DNA of 64,000 bases, from the NCBI GenBank assembly GCA_905221605.1, contig CAJNDS010002708.1, positions 1 to 64,000 of the forward strand. Direction: 5' to 3'. The position numbers and the translations under genes are program-made. Under the pieces are notes generated by a model. That model did not search any database. It was not told where the DNA came from and saw only the letters and a list, made by a program, of their open reading frames with translations. The stretch comes from Symbiodinium natans (lineage: Eukaryota; Sar; Dinophyceae; Suessiales; Symbiodiniaceae). Below, piece by piece: positions 11,901 through 25,000 of this stretch. Each line of letters begins with the position of its first letter. The first letter of the stretch is position 1.

Positions 11901-14900
11901 GGTTTAGGGTTTTAGGGTTTAGGGTTTAGGGTTCAGGGTTTAGGGTTTAGGGTTGTAGGGTTTTAGGGTTTAGGGTTTTAGGGTTTAGGGTTTCAAGGTT
12001 GAGGGGGGCTCCTTGCTAGTTGCCACGTGAATCATGGCCGCTACGTTGGTTTCGAAGTGGCCCCAGGGCGGTCGAGTTGTAAGCATCTCCTCGCAAAAAA
12101 ACCGAGAGACTTGGAGGGGAGGATTTAGGGTTTAGGGTTTAGGGTTTAGGGTTTAGGGGTTAGGGTTTAGGGCGCTTTGTGGCTTAGGGTTTAGGGTGGT
12201 TTCGAGTTTAGGGTTTAGAGCTTGGTCCCCAAACCCTTGACGCACCAAACCTGAAATGATGACCCTGGCGAGATCAATACTTGAGGCAAGCCCCTGAAAC
12301 AACATTAAAAAAACAAAAACAACCTTCACAAATGCTGTGTGTAAGCTGGTCTCCCTCCAAGCTCTTGGGCTTTCTAGGAACCCGACACAGAATTCTTAGG
12401 GTTGCTACGTGGTCCGGGACGGCCCATACTTCAGAAACCTTTGAAGAAGCTCAGGGGCCATATTAAGGGACCAATCAACTTCCCTCCAAAACCCTAAGCC
12501 CTAAGCCCTAAGCCCTAAGCCCTAAGCCCTAAGCCCTAAGCCCTAAGCCCCTAAGCCCTAAACCCAAGTGGAGCCTCTGGAAAGCTACAACCATCCTCGC
12601 CCCATCGCCTTAGAAGAATGAGCCCTCAACGCAGTGACGACCAAGGCGCGATGAGGACGCAGCCGAAACTCCAGATGTCTGCCTTGCGTCCGTAGGGCTG
12701 CTGGTTTATCCTCAGCTGTTCCTTAAGAGTTTTGGGTTAGGGTTTAGGGTCGAGGATTAGGGTTTTGGGCTAGGGTTTATGTTCAATTCGACACAAAGGG
12801 GATGCTACTTCTTGAAACTTAGAGTCCAAACACTGCACCCTGAACCTAAACCAGCTAAATAAAACGCGATACTCGGAGCGGCCCATACCCCTGAAACAGA
12901 GACATGGGGGTTAACGATATTAAGGGATCCCGAATAGAGTCACCAAATACTAGGATTCCCTTACAACAACGACCCCAATAAGGCACCCCGAATTTCGGAA
13001 GTAGACCCTAAACCCTAAACCCTAAACCCTAAACCCTAAACCCTAAACCCTAAACCCTAAACCCTAAACCCTAAACCCTAAACCCTAAACCCTCTTTCTG
13101 AGCTCGGGAGAATTGCTTCATGGATGGGCTCTGGCTCTGTCCAGACGATTCTTTCGGTCGAGCATCACTTCCGGTGCCATCCACTGCACAGAGCCTGTCC
13201 GGGGCTTTCGGCACGGTTTAGGGTTTAGGGTTTAGGGTTTAGGGTTTAGGGTTTAGGGTTTAGGGTTTAGGGTTTAGGGTTTAGGGTTTAGGGTTTAGGG
13301 TTTAGGGTTTAGGGTTTAGGGTTAAGGGTTTAGGGTTTAGGGTTTAGGGTTTAGGGTTAGATCCCCCCCTCCCCTCCCCCAGCTTTAAGGCCCCCAACCC
13401 TCAACACCCAAAAACGCCTGAGCCCTAAGCCCAAAACCCCCTAAAGCCTTTAATAGTCTTTGTTTAATGCTTTCCTGGCAGAGAGCCTCTAAACTCCTCA
13501 ACCCTCAACCCTAAACCCTGAACCCTAAACCCTAAACCCTGCAGCCCTGAAACTCCCACATGGGCCGCTTGTCTTTTGAAACCCACGCGGACCCGTTGAG
13601 GGCAGTTCGATTGTTTGTCTTCTCTGAAATCCCTAAACCCGAAACCCGAAACCCCAAACCCAAGCCCTAAACCTTAAACCCCAAACCCCAAACCCTAAAC
13701 CCCAAACCCTAAACCCCAAACCCTAAACCCCAAATCCTAAACCCCAAACCCTAAACCCCAAATCCTAAACCCTAAACCCCTAGCAAGGCACCTCTCAGGG
13801 TGTGCACAGCATTTCCTGATGCACGCTTCGAGCATCCGAAGTCTGCCAACTTCACTATGCCGTCCACGCCTGGCGCGTCGGGATTTGGGGTTAGTAGGGT
13901 TAGTAGGGTTTAGTGTTTAGTTGTAGGGCATAGGGTCCCAAGGCTTATCCGTCTGCCTAGACAAGTCAAAAGCCTCAATCCTAAACCCCCAGAACCGTCT
14001 AAAACTCCCTAAACCCCGAACCCTAAACCCTAAACCCTCAACCCTCTAAACCCTAAACCCTAAACCCTAAACCCTAAACCCTACAAATCCCTAAAACCTA
14101 AACCCCAAACGGCGGAGGTGTTTGTTCTTTTCCTAGGTCTGGCTCTCCTGTTTTCTTTACCCTAAACCCTTAAACCCTAAACCCCAAACAAAAGAATATC
14201 AGCACTGACAGTGAGAATCTCGAGATCTCGGAAGGCCAGCTGCGCGAACGGCTGCGCGGACAAAGCACCGCAAAACAATAACATATTAATATGGTGATTT
14301 CTCTAAACTGTAGTCCCTGTTTGGGGTCCTTATGATAAGGCAGCCGCTCTTATTTAAGGACCCTAAACCCTAAACCCTAAACCCTAAACCCTAAACCCTA
14401 AACCCTAAACCCTAAACCCTTAATTTGGAGAACTGACCATGTAGACAGACATTCAAGCAGCCCAGTGGGCTCTCTGGGACCTTCAACCCTAAACCCTCTA
14501 CCCTAAACGCTAAGCCCTAAACCCTAAACCCTAAGCCCTAAGCCCTAAACCCTAAACCCTAAACTCCGCCTAGGAGGATATTGGCAGTCTTGATGTCCCG
14601 GTGGAGGATGGCCGGCTTCCTCGTGTGCAGGTAGTGGAGGGCATCCAGCACCTGATCTCGGATTTCAGGGTTTAGGGTTTAGGGTTTGGGGTTTAGGGTT
14701 AAGGGCTTAGGGTTTGGGGTTTGGGGTTTGGGGTCTAGGGTTTGGGGTTTGGGGTTTAGGGTTTGGGCTGAAGGAGAAACATGGTCTTGAAAGGCTTCAA
14801 GTCTAAAGCTCAAGTTCTGGGCGGTTGCTTGAGGGTTTAGAGCTCAGGGTCGTTTCTGCATCATTGTTGGAGTACTATGTTGCAATGATCATTTGGTTCC

Positions 14901-17900
14901 TGATTGGGGTTAACTATTCATAAGCATCAGAACTGCCCTAAACCCAAAACCCTAAACACTAAACCCTAAACCCTAAACTTCTACTTGGAGGTTCATGGTA
15001 CATACTAACCACTTATAACTGTACTTATAACCCTACTTACAATACCCCCAAAGGGCCTTACAGGGGTTATCCCAATTATAAGTACAAGTACAGCTATAAG
15101 TGGATAGTAAGTACCATGAACCTCCAAGTAAACCCTAAACCTTAAACCCCAAACCCTACAACGACCCAGGCTTAGGGGCTTTTGGGGCTGGATGCTTTCT
15201 GGAAAAGCTCCCCAGAAAAGCGTAATACACCGTTAACTACTACTAATTGCTCGAGAACCCCACCCCCCCCCCCTCTTAAACAAAAAAACAAGCATGTACT
15301 TACTGGCCCAAAACCCAAGGGAATAAAAGTTGAAACTTTCAGAATGAACTACCTTATCGGAAGCCCAAAAGTTGAACAGTTGGGTTTTGAGCCAGTAAGT
15401 ATATATACATATATTAAATAGATAGATAGAGAAGTACATAAATATATAAATCTTCCTTCTAAGATCTTGTAACGGTAACATGGGGGATATTTTCTTCTGT
15501 CGATTTCTTAAGCAGATGACACGAATGGACCTTCTTTGAAGACAGGAACCCCCCTACGTCCTCTGAAAACAATCCGTAACATGGTCCTCCTAAACCCTAA
15601 ACCCCAAACCCCTAAACCCCTAAACCCCTGAACCCTAAACCCCTAAACCCTAAACCTTACTTGACTTGGGAATCGACCTCTCTTAAACCTAGTTAGGTCC
15701 TGAGGATGCCACAGTATGCTCGCAAACCTCAAGCCCCAAACCCATCAAAACCCTGAAAGTCTGACCCCTTGAGCCCTGATTCTTAGACCCCCTAACCTAA
15801 ACCCTAAACCCTAAACACTAAACCCCTAAACCCTAAACCCTAAACCCCTAAACCCCAAACCCTGAACCCTAAACCCTAAACCCCAAACCCCAAACCCCAA
15901 ACCCTAAACCCTAAGCCCGAGATCCCGCCTGGCGCGAGTAGCTGGCCATCTGGGGCTCGTCGAAAGCCCCGTTTTGCGCCAGCAGGTGGTTCCTGAGCTG
16001 CGCACCAAGGGTTCACTTGGAGGTTCATGGGACTTAATAAGGTTTAGGGTTTAGGGTTTGGGGGTTTTAGGGTTTTTAGGGGTTTAGGGTTTTAGGGTTT
16101 TAGGGTCTATAACCACTTATAACTGGGCTTATAACCCTACTTATAATAGGGCTAACCCCTATAAGGCCCTTTAGGGGTATTATAAGTAGGGTTATAAGTA
16201 CAGCTATAATTGGTGAGTAAGTACCATGAACCTTCAAGCAGGGTTTAGAGTTCAGGGTTTAGGGTTGGGGTTTAGGGTTCTGCGGTTCCAGGGGGTCACC
16301 TGTTACCTACAAATAAACTAAGGCCTTTTGTTTTTGTTGGGGGGGGGTTCAGGAAGAGGGATGTTAACACGACGAAAGCCTCTGGCATCTTGAGGTGGAG
16401 GCAAGGCACAGGGAGCCCTATAAATATCCACCGAAATATGCCCTTTAAGGGATTACATAGGGTACCTCCCCCTCTATTTATATATATATATGTATATATA
16501 TATATACCTTTTAAGGGATTCCAGAGGGTACCTCATTCCCTACTAAGAACCAGGGGGTAAGGTGAAGGCAAGGCACAGGGAGCCCCCGGGCATGTACTCC
16601 AGAAATATGTACATGGTCTCCTGGATGCTCTCCGTCCCGAAGAATTCCACGATGTTGGGGTGGCTCACCTTCCTGGAACCCTTTACCCTAAACCCTAAGC
16701 CCTACCGAAACCCTAAACCCTAAACCCGAAACCCGAAACCCTAAACCCTAAACCCTAAAGCCTAAACCCCAAACCCTCCCTCGGGCTTTCCCAACTTAAA
16801 GATCCCTCCCTTCTTAGGGTAGTTAGATGGCCCCTTTCTACCCCTTATATATCCCTAAAAATCCCCGGTGCACAATGCAAGGGCCCATACCCTTGCAAGA
16901 AGGTAAGGGACCATATTAAGGGACCATGTGGCTACCCTAAGATACCTAGGAACCTAAACAACGAAGTCATAGGGCGCCACATTGAAATTCCTGTTCAGGA
17001 AAGTAGTAGGACCCCTGAGATTTTGCTAGGTAATCCCAAACTCATCTTATTCCTGTGAACCCCCTGAACCCTAAATCCAAAACCTCAAACCATGAGCCCT
17101 AAACCCCTAAACCCCAAACCCCTAACTCCTCGAACTCCCCGAACTCCACCCTAAACCCTAAACCCTAAACCCTAAACCCTGAATCCGCAGGTCCTGTGAA
17201 GCGACACCTCGCGGTCCACGCAAAGGGGGGCCCGCTTCTCACCCTCCTCGGTGGTGTCCAGCATCACCTGCAGGGTTTAGGGTTTAGGGTTTAGGGTTTC
17301 GGGTAAGCCCAAAGAGCCCAATACCCCCTAGCCCCGTAGTTTGCGCTGTCATGTACATCTCACTGTATTTTACAATTTGACTATACTGTAACCCTAATCC
17401 CTAAACTCCCTAAACGGCCTCCTAAGGGCTTCCAGCGTTTAAGGTTCAAGGCTAGGTTTAGGGTACAAAGCGCCAGGGGATGAAGGGTGTAGTTAGGATG
17501 TCGGGCTTACAGGTTGAGGGTTTAGGGTTTGGGGTTGGGCTGTTCCCCCGTCACAGGGTTACTATAATCCCTATTCAGGACTGCTAGTATCAGGGGGAAA
17601 ATCCCAAGTTTGGGGTTTGGTGTTGCAGCTGCATGATGCAGCACTATGTGGAGTATTGAATATTCGGTTGGGCTTTGATATTTTGATGTGCGGGAGGAGG
17701 GGCTTAGACCCAAGAAGAGTGCAACATTCCAAGATATGAGCAAACATGAAATTCACCCCAAGGCTTCCAGGAGGGTTTAGGGTTCATGGTTTAGGGTTGA
17801 GGGGACTGTATAACTCTGAACCCCGGACCCTGAACTTTCGAGACCTTTGAAACTAGAAACCGCATGTCTTCCCGTCCCCTTGCGCCAGCACATGCCAGCG

Positions 17901-19019
17901 CCGAACTCGCCCAAAAATAGTCCCACAAGGCCCCCCTCAAAACCCCCCCAAAGCCTAAACCCTGAACCCTAAACCCTAAACCCTAAACCCCGAACCCCAA
18001 ACCCTAAACCCTAGACTGCCCTAAACCCCAAACCCTAAACCCAAAACTGCCATAAACATCGCAAGCTCCCAAGACGAGGGCAAACGATGCGGCTCCCGGA
18101 TTGCCCACCACAAGACCCCAATACGCGCCAGAGTCCCCTCCAAAGGTCCCCCAAAACCCATTTAGGGTTCAGGGTTTAGGGTTTAGGGTTTAGGGTTTAG
18201 GGTTTAGGGTTTATGGGGGCACCAAACAGATATGTGCGTAAACGGCTTTCTGCAAGCAAATTGTGTTTTGCACTTATTGCCTACCCCGGCTGGTGAAAGA
18301 TTGCCCAAACCTCCGCACCTCAGCAAACCCCAACAGAACCCAACAGGCACCAACAAGCCCAAAAAGGCCTCCAGAGGCTTCAGTTCAATTCCAAAACGCC
18401 CCCAAGATTCTCCCCAAGCAGCCAAGAGAGACCCAAAAAGAACCCAACGGCCCCCGCAACGCAAAAGCCTTCTAAACCCCTGGAATCATTATACCCTCAA
18501 AAACCCGAAACCCTAAACCCTAGCCCTAAACCCTAACCCTAAACCCTAAACCCTAAACCCTATACCCTCCCACCTCCTTCACAGCCATCTTTTGGCCGGT
18601 GTAGCGATCGGTTGCCATCCAAACGGAACCCATCCTCGGATGCACTGAAACCTAAGACCCCCTTAGGAAGGGTTTAGGGTTTAGGGTTTAGGGTTTAGGG
18701 TTTAGGGTTTAGGGTTTAGGGTTTAGGGTTTAGGGTCCGCCGACCCTGGCGGCGTGTTGGATGGGAAAAGGAGGTGAAACCTCCCTCTTTCCCTCCTTAC
18801 CCCCCCAAAACACGGGGGGGGGGGGGGGGGGGGGGGGGGGGGTGGTGGGGGGTCGGTGCACAATTTTTTCGTGGAGGACCGCGCCACCCGCACAGCGTAA
18901 ACAGGGTTCAGCACGGGGGGGTAGGGGCGCCCTCAGCAAAATCAGCGTTTCCCTCCCACCCCCCCACCCCACCCCCCCACCCCCCCCCCCCACCCCCCCC
19001 CCCCCCCCCCCACCCCCCC

Positions 19020-19053
<34 letters not shown>

Positions 19054-22000
19054 CCCCCTCCCCCCACCCACCCCCCCCCCCAACCCCCACCCCCCCACCC
19101 CCACCCCCACCCCCCTAACCCCCCCCCCCCCCCCTCCCCCCCCCACCCCCACCCACCTGTCTTTGTCTTTTTGGCTTGAGCTTGTCCTGGTGCTACCCCC
19201 TACCCCCCCCAAACGATTCACAGAACTCTGCCGGGGATGATCTTCCATGCGAGCGGGTCTCAACTATGCTCCAGCGGGGTCGGCGGCTTGAGCCGGAGGC
19301 TCTTAAATTTAGGGTTTAGGGTTTAGGGTTTAGGGTTTAGGGTTTAGGGTTTAGGGTTTAGGGTTTAGGGTTTAGGGTTTAGGGTTTAGGGTTTAGGATT
19401 TTGGGTTTACGTTTTAGGGTCTAGGGCCTAAGGGTGTTAGATTTTAAGGGTTTGGGGTTTAGGGTTTAGAGGTGGGCATCCTAGGAAATTCGAGTTGGGA
19501 TACGAGCTACCTGTTCCCGAATCTACTGAACCCCTGAACGCCCTGCACCCCCCCCCCCCCAACAAAAAAAAAAACTGGATGCAACCCCAAACCCTTCAAA
19601 CCCAACAAAAAAGAAAGACCTCAACCCCAAACCCAACAAAAAAAAAAAGAAAGACATCTCAACCCCAAACCCTAAACCCATAAATTCCAAGCGTCGCTCC
19701 CCGGCCCAGAAGTTGACCGCGGAACCACTCGAACTTCTTGCCCTGGAAAAGAGTGCCTTTTCGGGGAGTCGACGGCTCGGCTTAGGGGGTTTTACTTGGG
19801 GGTTCTGGGTAATGATAAGTAGGGGTTGTGTTGTAAGTACCCAAAGTCCGGTTATAAGTTCAGGACAGTTACCATACAAAAAAAGCCCTACTGATATTTT
19901 CGATGAATCTCTAAGCAGGGTTGGGGACCCTAAACCCTAAACCCTAAACCCTAAACCCTAAACCCTAAACCCTAAACCCTAAACCCGAAACCCGAAACCC
20001 GAAACCCGAAGCCTGTGCCCGCAGCGGAGCTCAGTGTGCGGGAAGTGCTTCCCGCGGTGGATGTCTTGGACAGCCTCAGGACGACCACCGAAACTTGCAG
20101 GACTAGTGTTCAGGGCTAGGGCCTTAAAAAAAGGGTTTAGGGTTTAGGGTTCAGGGCTAAGGGTAAATAAAAAGGATTTAGGGTTTAGGGTCTAGATTTA
20201 GGTTTGAGGGTTTGGGGCTGCGGGTTTCTGAGGAGAGGCTCCTGGCGTCAAGTTGAAAGAGAGGCGAAGAGAAGTGAATGGACAGGTCTGGTGCTCGCAT
20301 CACTGGTACCTCATGGACCCTAAACCCTAAACCCTAAACCCTAAACCCTAAACACTGTAGCCCTACTTTGCCCTCAGCTCTAAGGCCTGCGAGGTCCGCG
20401 TGGTGCGGGATTTACGGCGTAGGGTTAGCCGGGATCCCGCATTCTTAGGGCAGTTACGTGGTCCCTTAGTACTTGGAGGTTCAGGGTACTTACAATTAGG
20501 GTTTAGGGTTTAGGGTTTAGGGTTCAAGGAACCCTAATAGTCCCCTAAGTAGGTTATAAGTAGACTTACAACTGTGGTTAGAAGTACCCATGAACCTCCA
20601 AGTATGGGCCCTTAAAGGGGTACCACTGATATCCCCCTTATATACCCTATACAAAATAAGGGCCCATGCATCAGAACCCTTTCAAGGAGGTTACAGTTAG
20701 GGATCATACTAAGGGCCCATGGAAACTACAGTCAGACGCTTGCAACACTCAACCTACTAGGACCTAGGAAGTAGTAGTAGCATCCAGGTGCACACCCTAG
20801 ACCATACTTGGAGGTTCATCGGTAGTTATGACATGGTTGCAAGTATGGTAACTCTACTTAAAATTCTTATAACCCTACGTATAGCTACCCATGAACCAGT
20901 ATGCCCTAAACCCTAAACCCTAAACCCTAAACCCTAAACCCTAAAAAGCGACAGCAACTCTCACAAGGCATGCAAAGCTCGTTCAGTTGGGAGGCGACTT
21001 TCGTTTTCGCCGTCTGGACTTCTGCGCCTCAGTCTGCCGTGGTGTAGCGCGCAATCCTAAACCCCCCTGAACCCTAAACCCTAAACCCGAAACCCCTCAA
21101 CAGTAGTTCAAAAGAGTCCTCAACATCCAGGAGAAACTCAACACCATCACAAGAAAGGACGCACCCGCCCCGAAAGACTAAACCTTAATTCCCTATACAG
21201 TTGCGAGCCCTGGACTGGCTAGACCCAAGAGGAACCCAAGAACAAGCAAAGGGTGCCCTTCTTTGTTTAACGGGACTTAGGGGGGGACTTCAGCCCCAAG
21301 AAAAGGGAATAAGGGCCTACTCTGGGTCCCAGTAGCCCTAAACCCTAAACCCTAAACCCTAAACCGTAAACCGTAAACCGTAAACCGTAAACCCTAAACC
21401 CTAAACCCTACACCCTAAACCCTAAACCCTAAACCCTAAACCCTAAACCCTAAACCCTACCCCCGCCCCAAACCAGCTGAGGATGCCACGGGGCAGCTCC
21501 CCTGTGTGCCCTGGGAGTCCCTCCGGGGCTCAATCGGCGGAAGCCGGAGCCCAGACAAGCCAAAGCTCCATGAGCTGCAGCCTTAGCTTAGGGTTTAGCG
21601 TTTAGGGTTTAGGGTTTAGGGTTTAGGGTTTAGGGTTTAGGGTTTAGGGTTTAGGATTTAGGGCTTAGGGTTTGGGGCTTTAGGCATTTGGAAAAAAGGG
21701 GTTTAGGGGTTGAGGTTCAGGAGGTTAAAAGGTTCGTTTAGGCGCGTAGGGTTGCATTTTAGGTTTGTAGGGGTTTGGGGCTGAAGGTTTTCGAGGGTTT
21801 GTAGGGGTTAGGCCCTGGGGTTTAGGAACTGGGGGTTTCGGGTGTGTAGAGCTTTAGGCTTCGGGGGCTGAGGTTTGAAGCGTTTAGGGCTGCTGGGGTT
21901 TGGGGTTTAGGAACTCAGGGCGCAGGCTTTAGGGTTCTGGGCTTGGGTTGCGGGATTTGGGGTTGAAGGCTTTTGAGGCTTTAGGAAGGCAGGGTATCTT

Positions 22001-25000
22001 TCGGGTTCCGACACGGTGCCTTGCAGGGGGCATGTGCAAGGTTTTGCGATCCTCAACACCACCTGAAAACCCACCCTAAACCCTAAACCCTAAACCCTAA
22101 ACCCTAAACCCTAAACCCTAAACCCTAAACCCTAAACCCTAAACCCTAAACCCTAAACCCTAAACCCTAAACCCTAAACCCTACGGGTCTAACCAGAAAT
22201 CCTGCTCGGCACCCTCAAGCGCACGCCATAAACTTGGGCCAGCCGCCTGTACCGGCTCCACTTCCGCTAGGGGTGGCCTCGGGAAAGCTGTGAGATGAGA
22301 GAGGGGACGTAGGGATGTTCCCCCTTGTACTAACAGCTAGTAGGGATTATCGTACGCCCTAGTATATCCCCTAGAAAAGGACTGCTAGTATAAGCCCTAA
22401 ACCCTAAACCCTAAGCCCTAAACCCTAAACCCTAAAGGGGAACATCCCAAAGTTTATGGTTGCAGGAAGGGGTTCTGCGGGTGAAGGGCGCCTTGGTCTT
22501 ACTCTTCGGGGCTGATTTTCTGATGACGCCCAGTTGCAGTGGGGGGCCTTACTTGGAGGTTCATGGTACTTACTAACCAATTATAACTGTACTTATAACC
22601 CTACTTATAATATGGATAACCCCTAGAAGGCCCTTTAGGGGTATTACAAGTAGGGTTATAAGTACAGCTATAAGTGGTTAGTAAGTACCATGAACCTTCA
22701 AGTATGATGTATTAAGGAGCCATGTCATGCTAGGCACGGAAAAAAAGGCCACAATTTACCCTAAACCCTAAACCCTAAACCCTAAACCCTAAACCCTAAA
22801 CCCTAAACCCTAAACCCTAAACCCTAAACCCTAAACCCTAAACCCTAAACCCTAAACCCTAAACCCTAAACCCTAAACCCTAAACCCTAAACCCTGCTTT
22901 GCAGGGAATCAAAGGAGTGTTTTTTCCGGATTTTTCTAGGGAACCGAATGTCCTGCTCGGTACTTAGAACCAGAAAGCTGCGCTGTTCTCAAAGCTGCTG
23001 GGAGCTAGGTTTAGGGTTTAGGGTTTAGGGTTTAGGGTTTAGGGTTTAGGGTTTAGGGTTTGATGTGGTCTCCTGATTAGTGTGGACCCCTCCAATAATG
23101 AAAAGTTTTCAAAAATTTATGCAGGGGATAAAAATTCGGTTGCCCCCCTCCAATAATGAAAAGTTTTTCGGGCATGGGTTTCTGAGCTGAGCTCAGCTGA
23201 GCTTACCTGAGCTTAATTACCTAAAAGAGGAAGAGGAGAGGAAGAGGAGAGGAAGAGGAGAGGAAGAGGAGAGGGAAGAGGAGCGAAGAGGAAATGAAGA
23301 GGAGCCGGTGGGGGGGGCCCGGGGCCGAAAATTAGTTTGGGGGGGCCCCTTTTTTTGGACATTATTGCGGGGGGTGGATTTAGTTTGGGGGGGGGGGGGG
23401 GGGGCCCACACTAATTAATCAGGAGACCACATTAGGGTTTAGGGTTGAGGGTTTAGGGCGACCTCGGGTTGAGGGTTTAGGCTTTAGGGTTTATAGAGTC
23501 TCAGGGCCAGGTGTAGAACAAGCCTCGCTCTCAACTGCGTGTTGCACGCGTGCAGCGCGTGCTTGTCACGCCCTAAACCCCAAAAAGACAAGTGCCAATC
23601 ACCGACCTTTTCTGTTGAGTCATCTGCACTGAGGACAGCACAACCTAAGCCCTCAGCTTAGGCTGCTCCCTCTTAAAGTTAGAGTTGTTTAAGGGCTGCT
23701 GCAAAAAGTGTCCGGAGGCCGCATTGCGTGGCTCTCGCCTACTTGGAGGTTCATGGGTAGCTATAAGAGAGCATCCGGGGTTTAGGGTCTAGGGTTCTGG
23801 GTTTAGACGTTTACGTTTAGGGTTTAAGTTTAGGGCCTTTCGGGCTTAGGGTTTAGGGTTTCGGGTTTTAGGGTTCCCGGGTGTTGCCTCGCTCCTCTTG
23901 GGGCACCCTTTGGGTGATCGGCAGAATCTTATGGGATGTTCGGCGCAAAAAGCTCGGAATTCCCTTAGGGTTTAGGGTGGTTTAGTGGGGTTTAGGGGGT
24001 TTAGCGGGGTTGATGTTGGGCGCTAAAAGCCCGGAATTCCCCCACCCACCCGCCGAAGACTCTAGGATTTAGGGTGAGGAGGTTTAGCGGGGTTTAGGGG
24101 GTTTAGGGGGATTCAGGGGGGCTTAGGGGGGTTTAGAGGGTTTAGGGTTGAATCTTGAACCCTGCAGCCCGAAATCGTCGCCGAGGGGCGGTGGTCGCGA
24201 GGCTCGCCGCACTCGCAGCCCGAAAGCCTTGGAGTCCTAAACCCTAAACCCTAAACCCCAAACCCCCAACCCCCAACCCCAAACCCCAAACCCTAAACCC
24301 CAAACCCTAAACCCCAAACCCTACACCCTAGCGAGCTTTGAGTTGGATAGGTCAGGGAATGCCATAAGTAGGAGAGCTTACGGCCCCTGCATTGAGGAAT
24401 TGGGTTTAGGGTTTAGGGTTTAGGGTTTAGGGTTTAGGGTTTAGGGTTTAGGGTTTAGGGTTTAGGGTTTAGGGTTTAGGGTTTAGGGTTTAGGGTTTAG
24501 GGTTTAGGGTTTAGGGTCTAGCGTTTAGGGTGTTTCTGATTCTGGCCATGCTCCGAAGCAGAGCCCTACGTGTTTAGGGTTTAGGGTTTGGGGTTTTGGG
24601 TTTCGGGTATAGGGCGACTGCATGAACCTCCAAGTATCTCAATTGACCCTAAAGCCCATCGACCAGGCATGAAGATTTATATGCGAGACCTGAACAGCCT
24701 GAACACTGCCCGCCCACCCCTCCCGCCAGTTCTAGGGTTTCGGAAGCCCCCACGTTTGACCAGGCGCATTCTGTGGTTGACCTTCCTGCCGCCCCGAGCT
24801 CGCACTTCCTTGGCGTGCGATCCGGAAGCCGCGATTTGGGGGGGCCTTCTTAGCGGGTTTAGGGTGTACCTGAAACTCCCAAACCCGACATAAAACCCAC
24901 ATCCAAAACCCTAAACCCTACACCCTAAACCCTACTTAGAACCCTAAACCCAACACAAAATAGTACGGGTATAGGCATCGCCCCCCCCCCCCCCCCCCCC

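Noticed and set aside
18232-18516. 94-codon plus-strand frame rich in Pro and Lys
   Set aside because: Overlaps AACCC-type degenerate repeats inside a kinase intron and ends in telomeric units.
18730-19263. Long Gly/Pro-rich open frames on both strands
   Set aside because: They translate G and C runs and telomeric copies; no codon structure, and they lie in a kinase intron.
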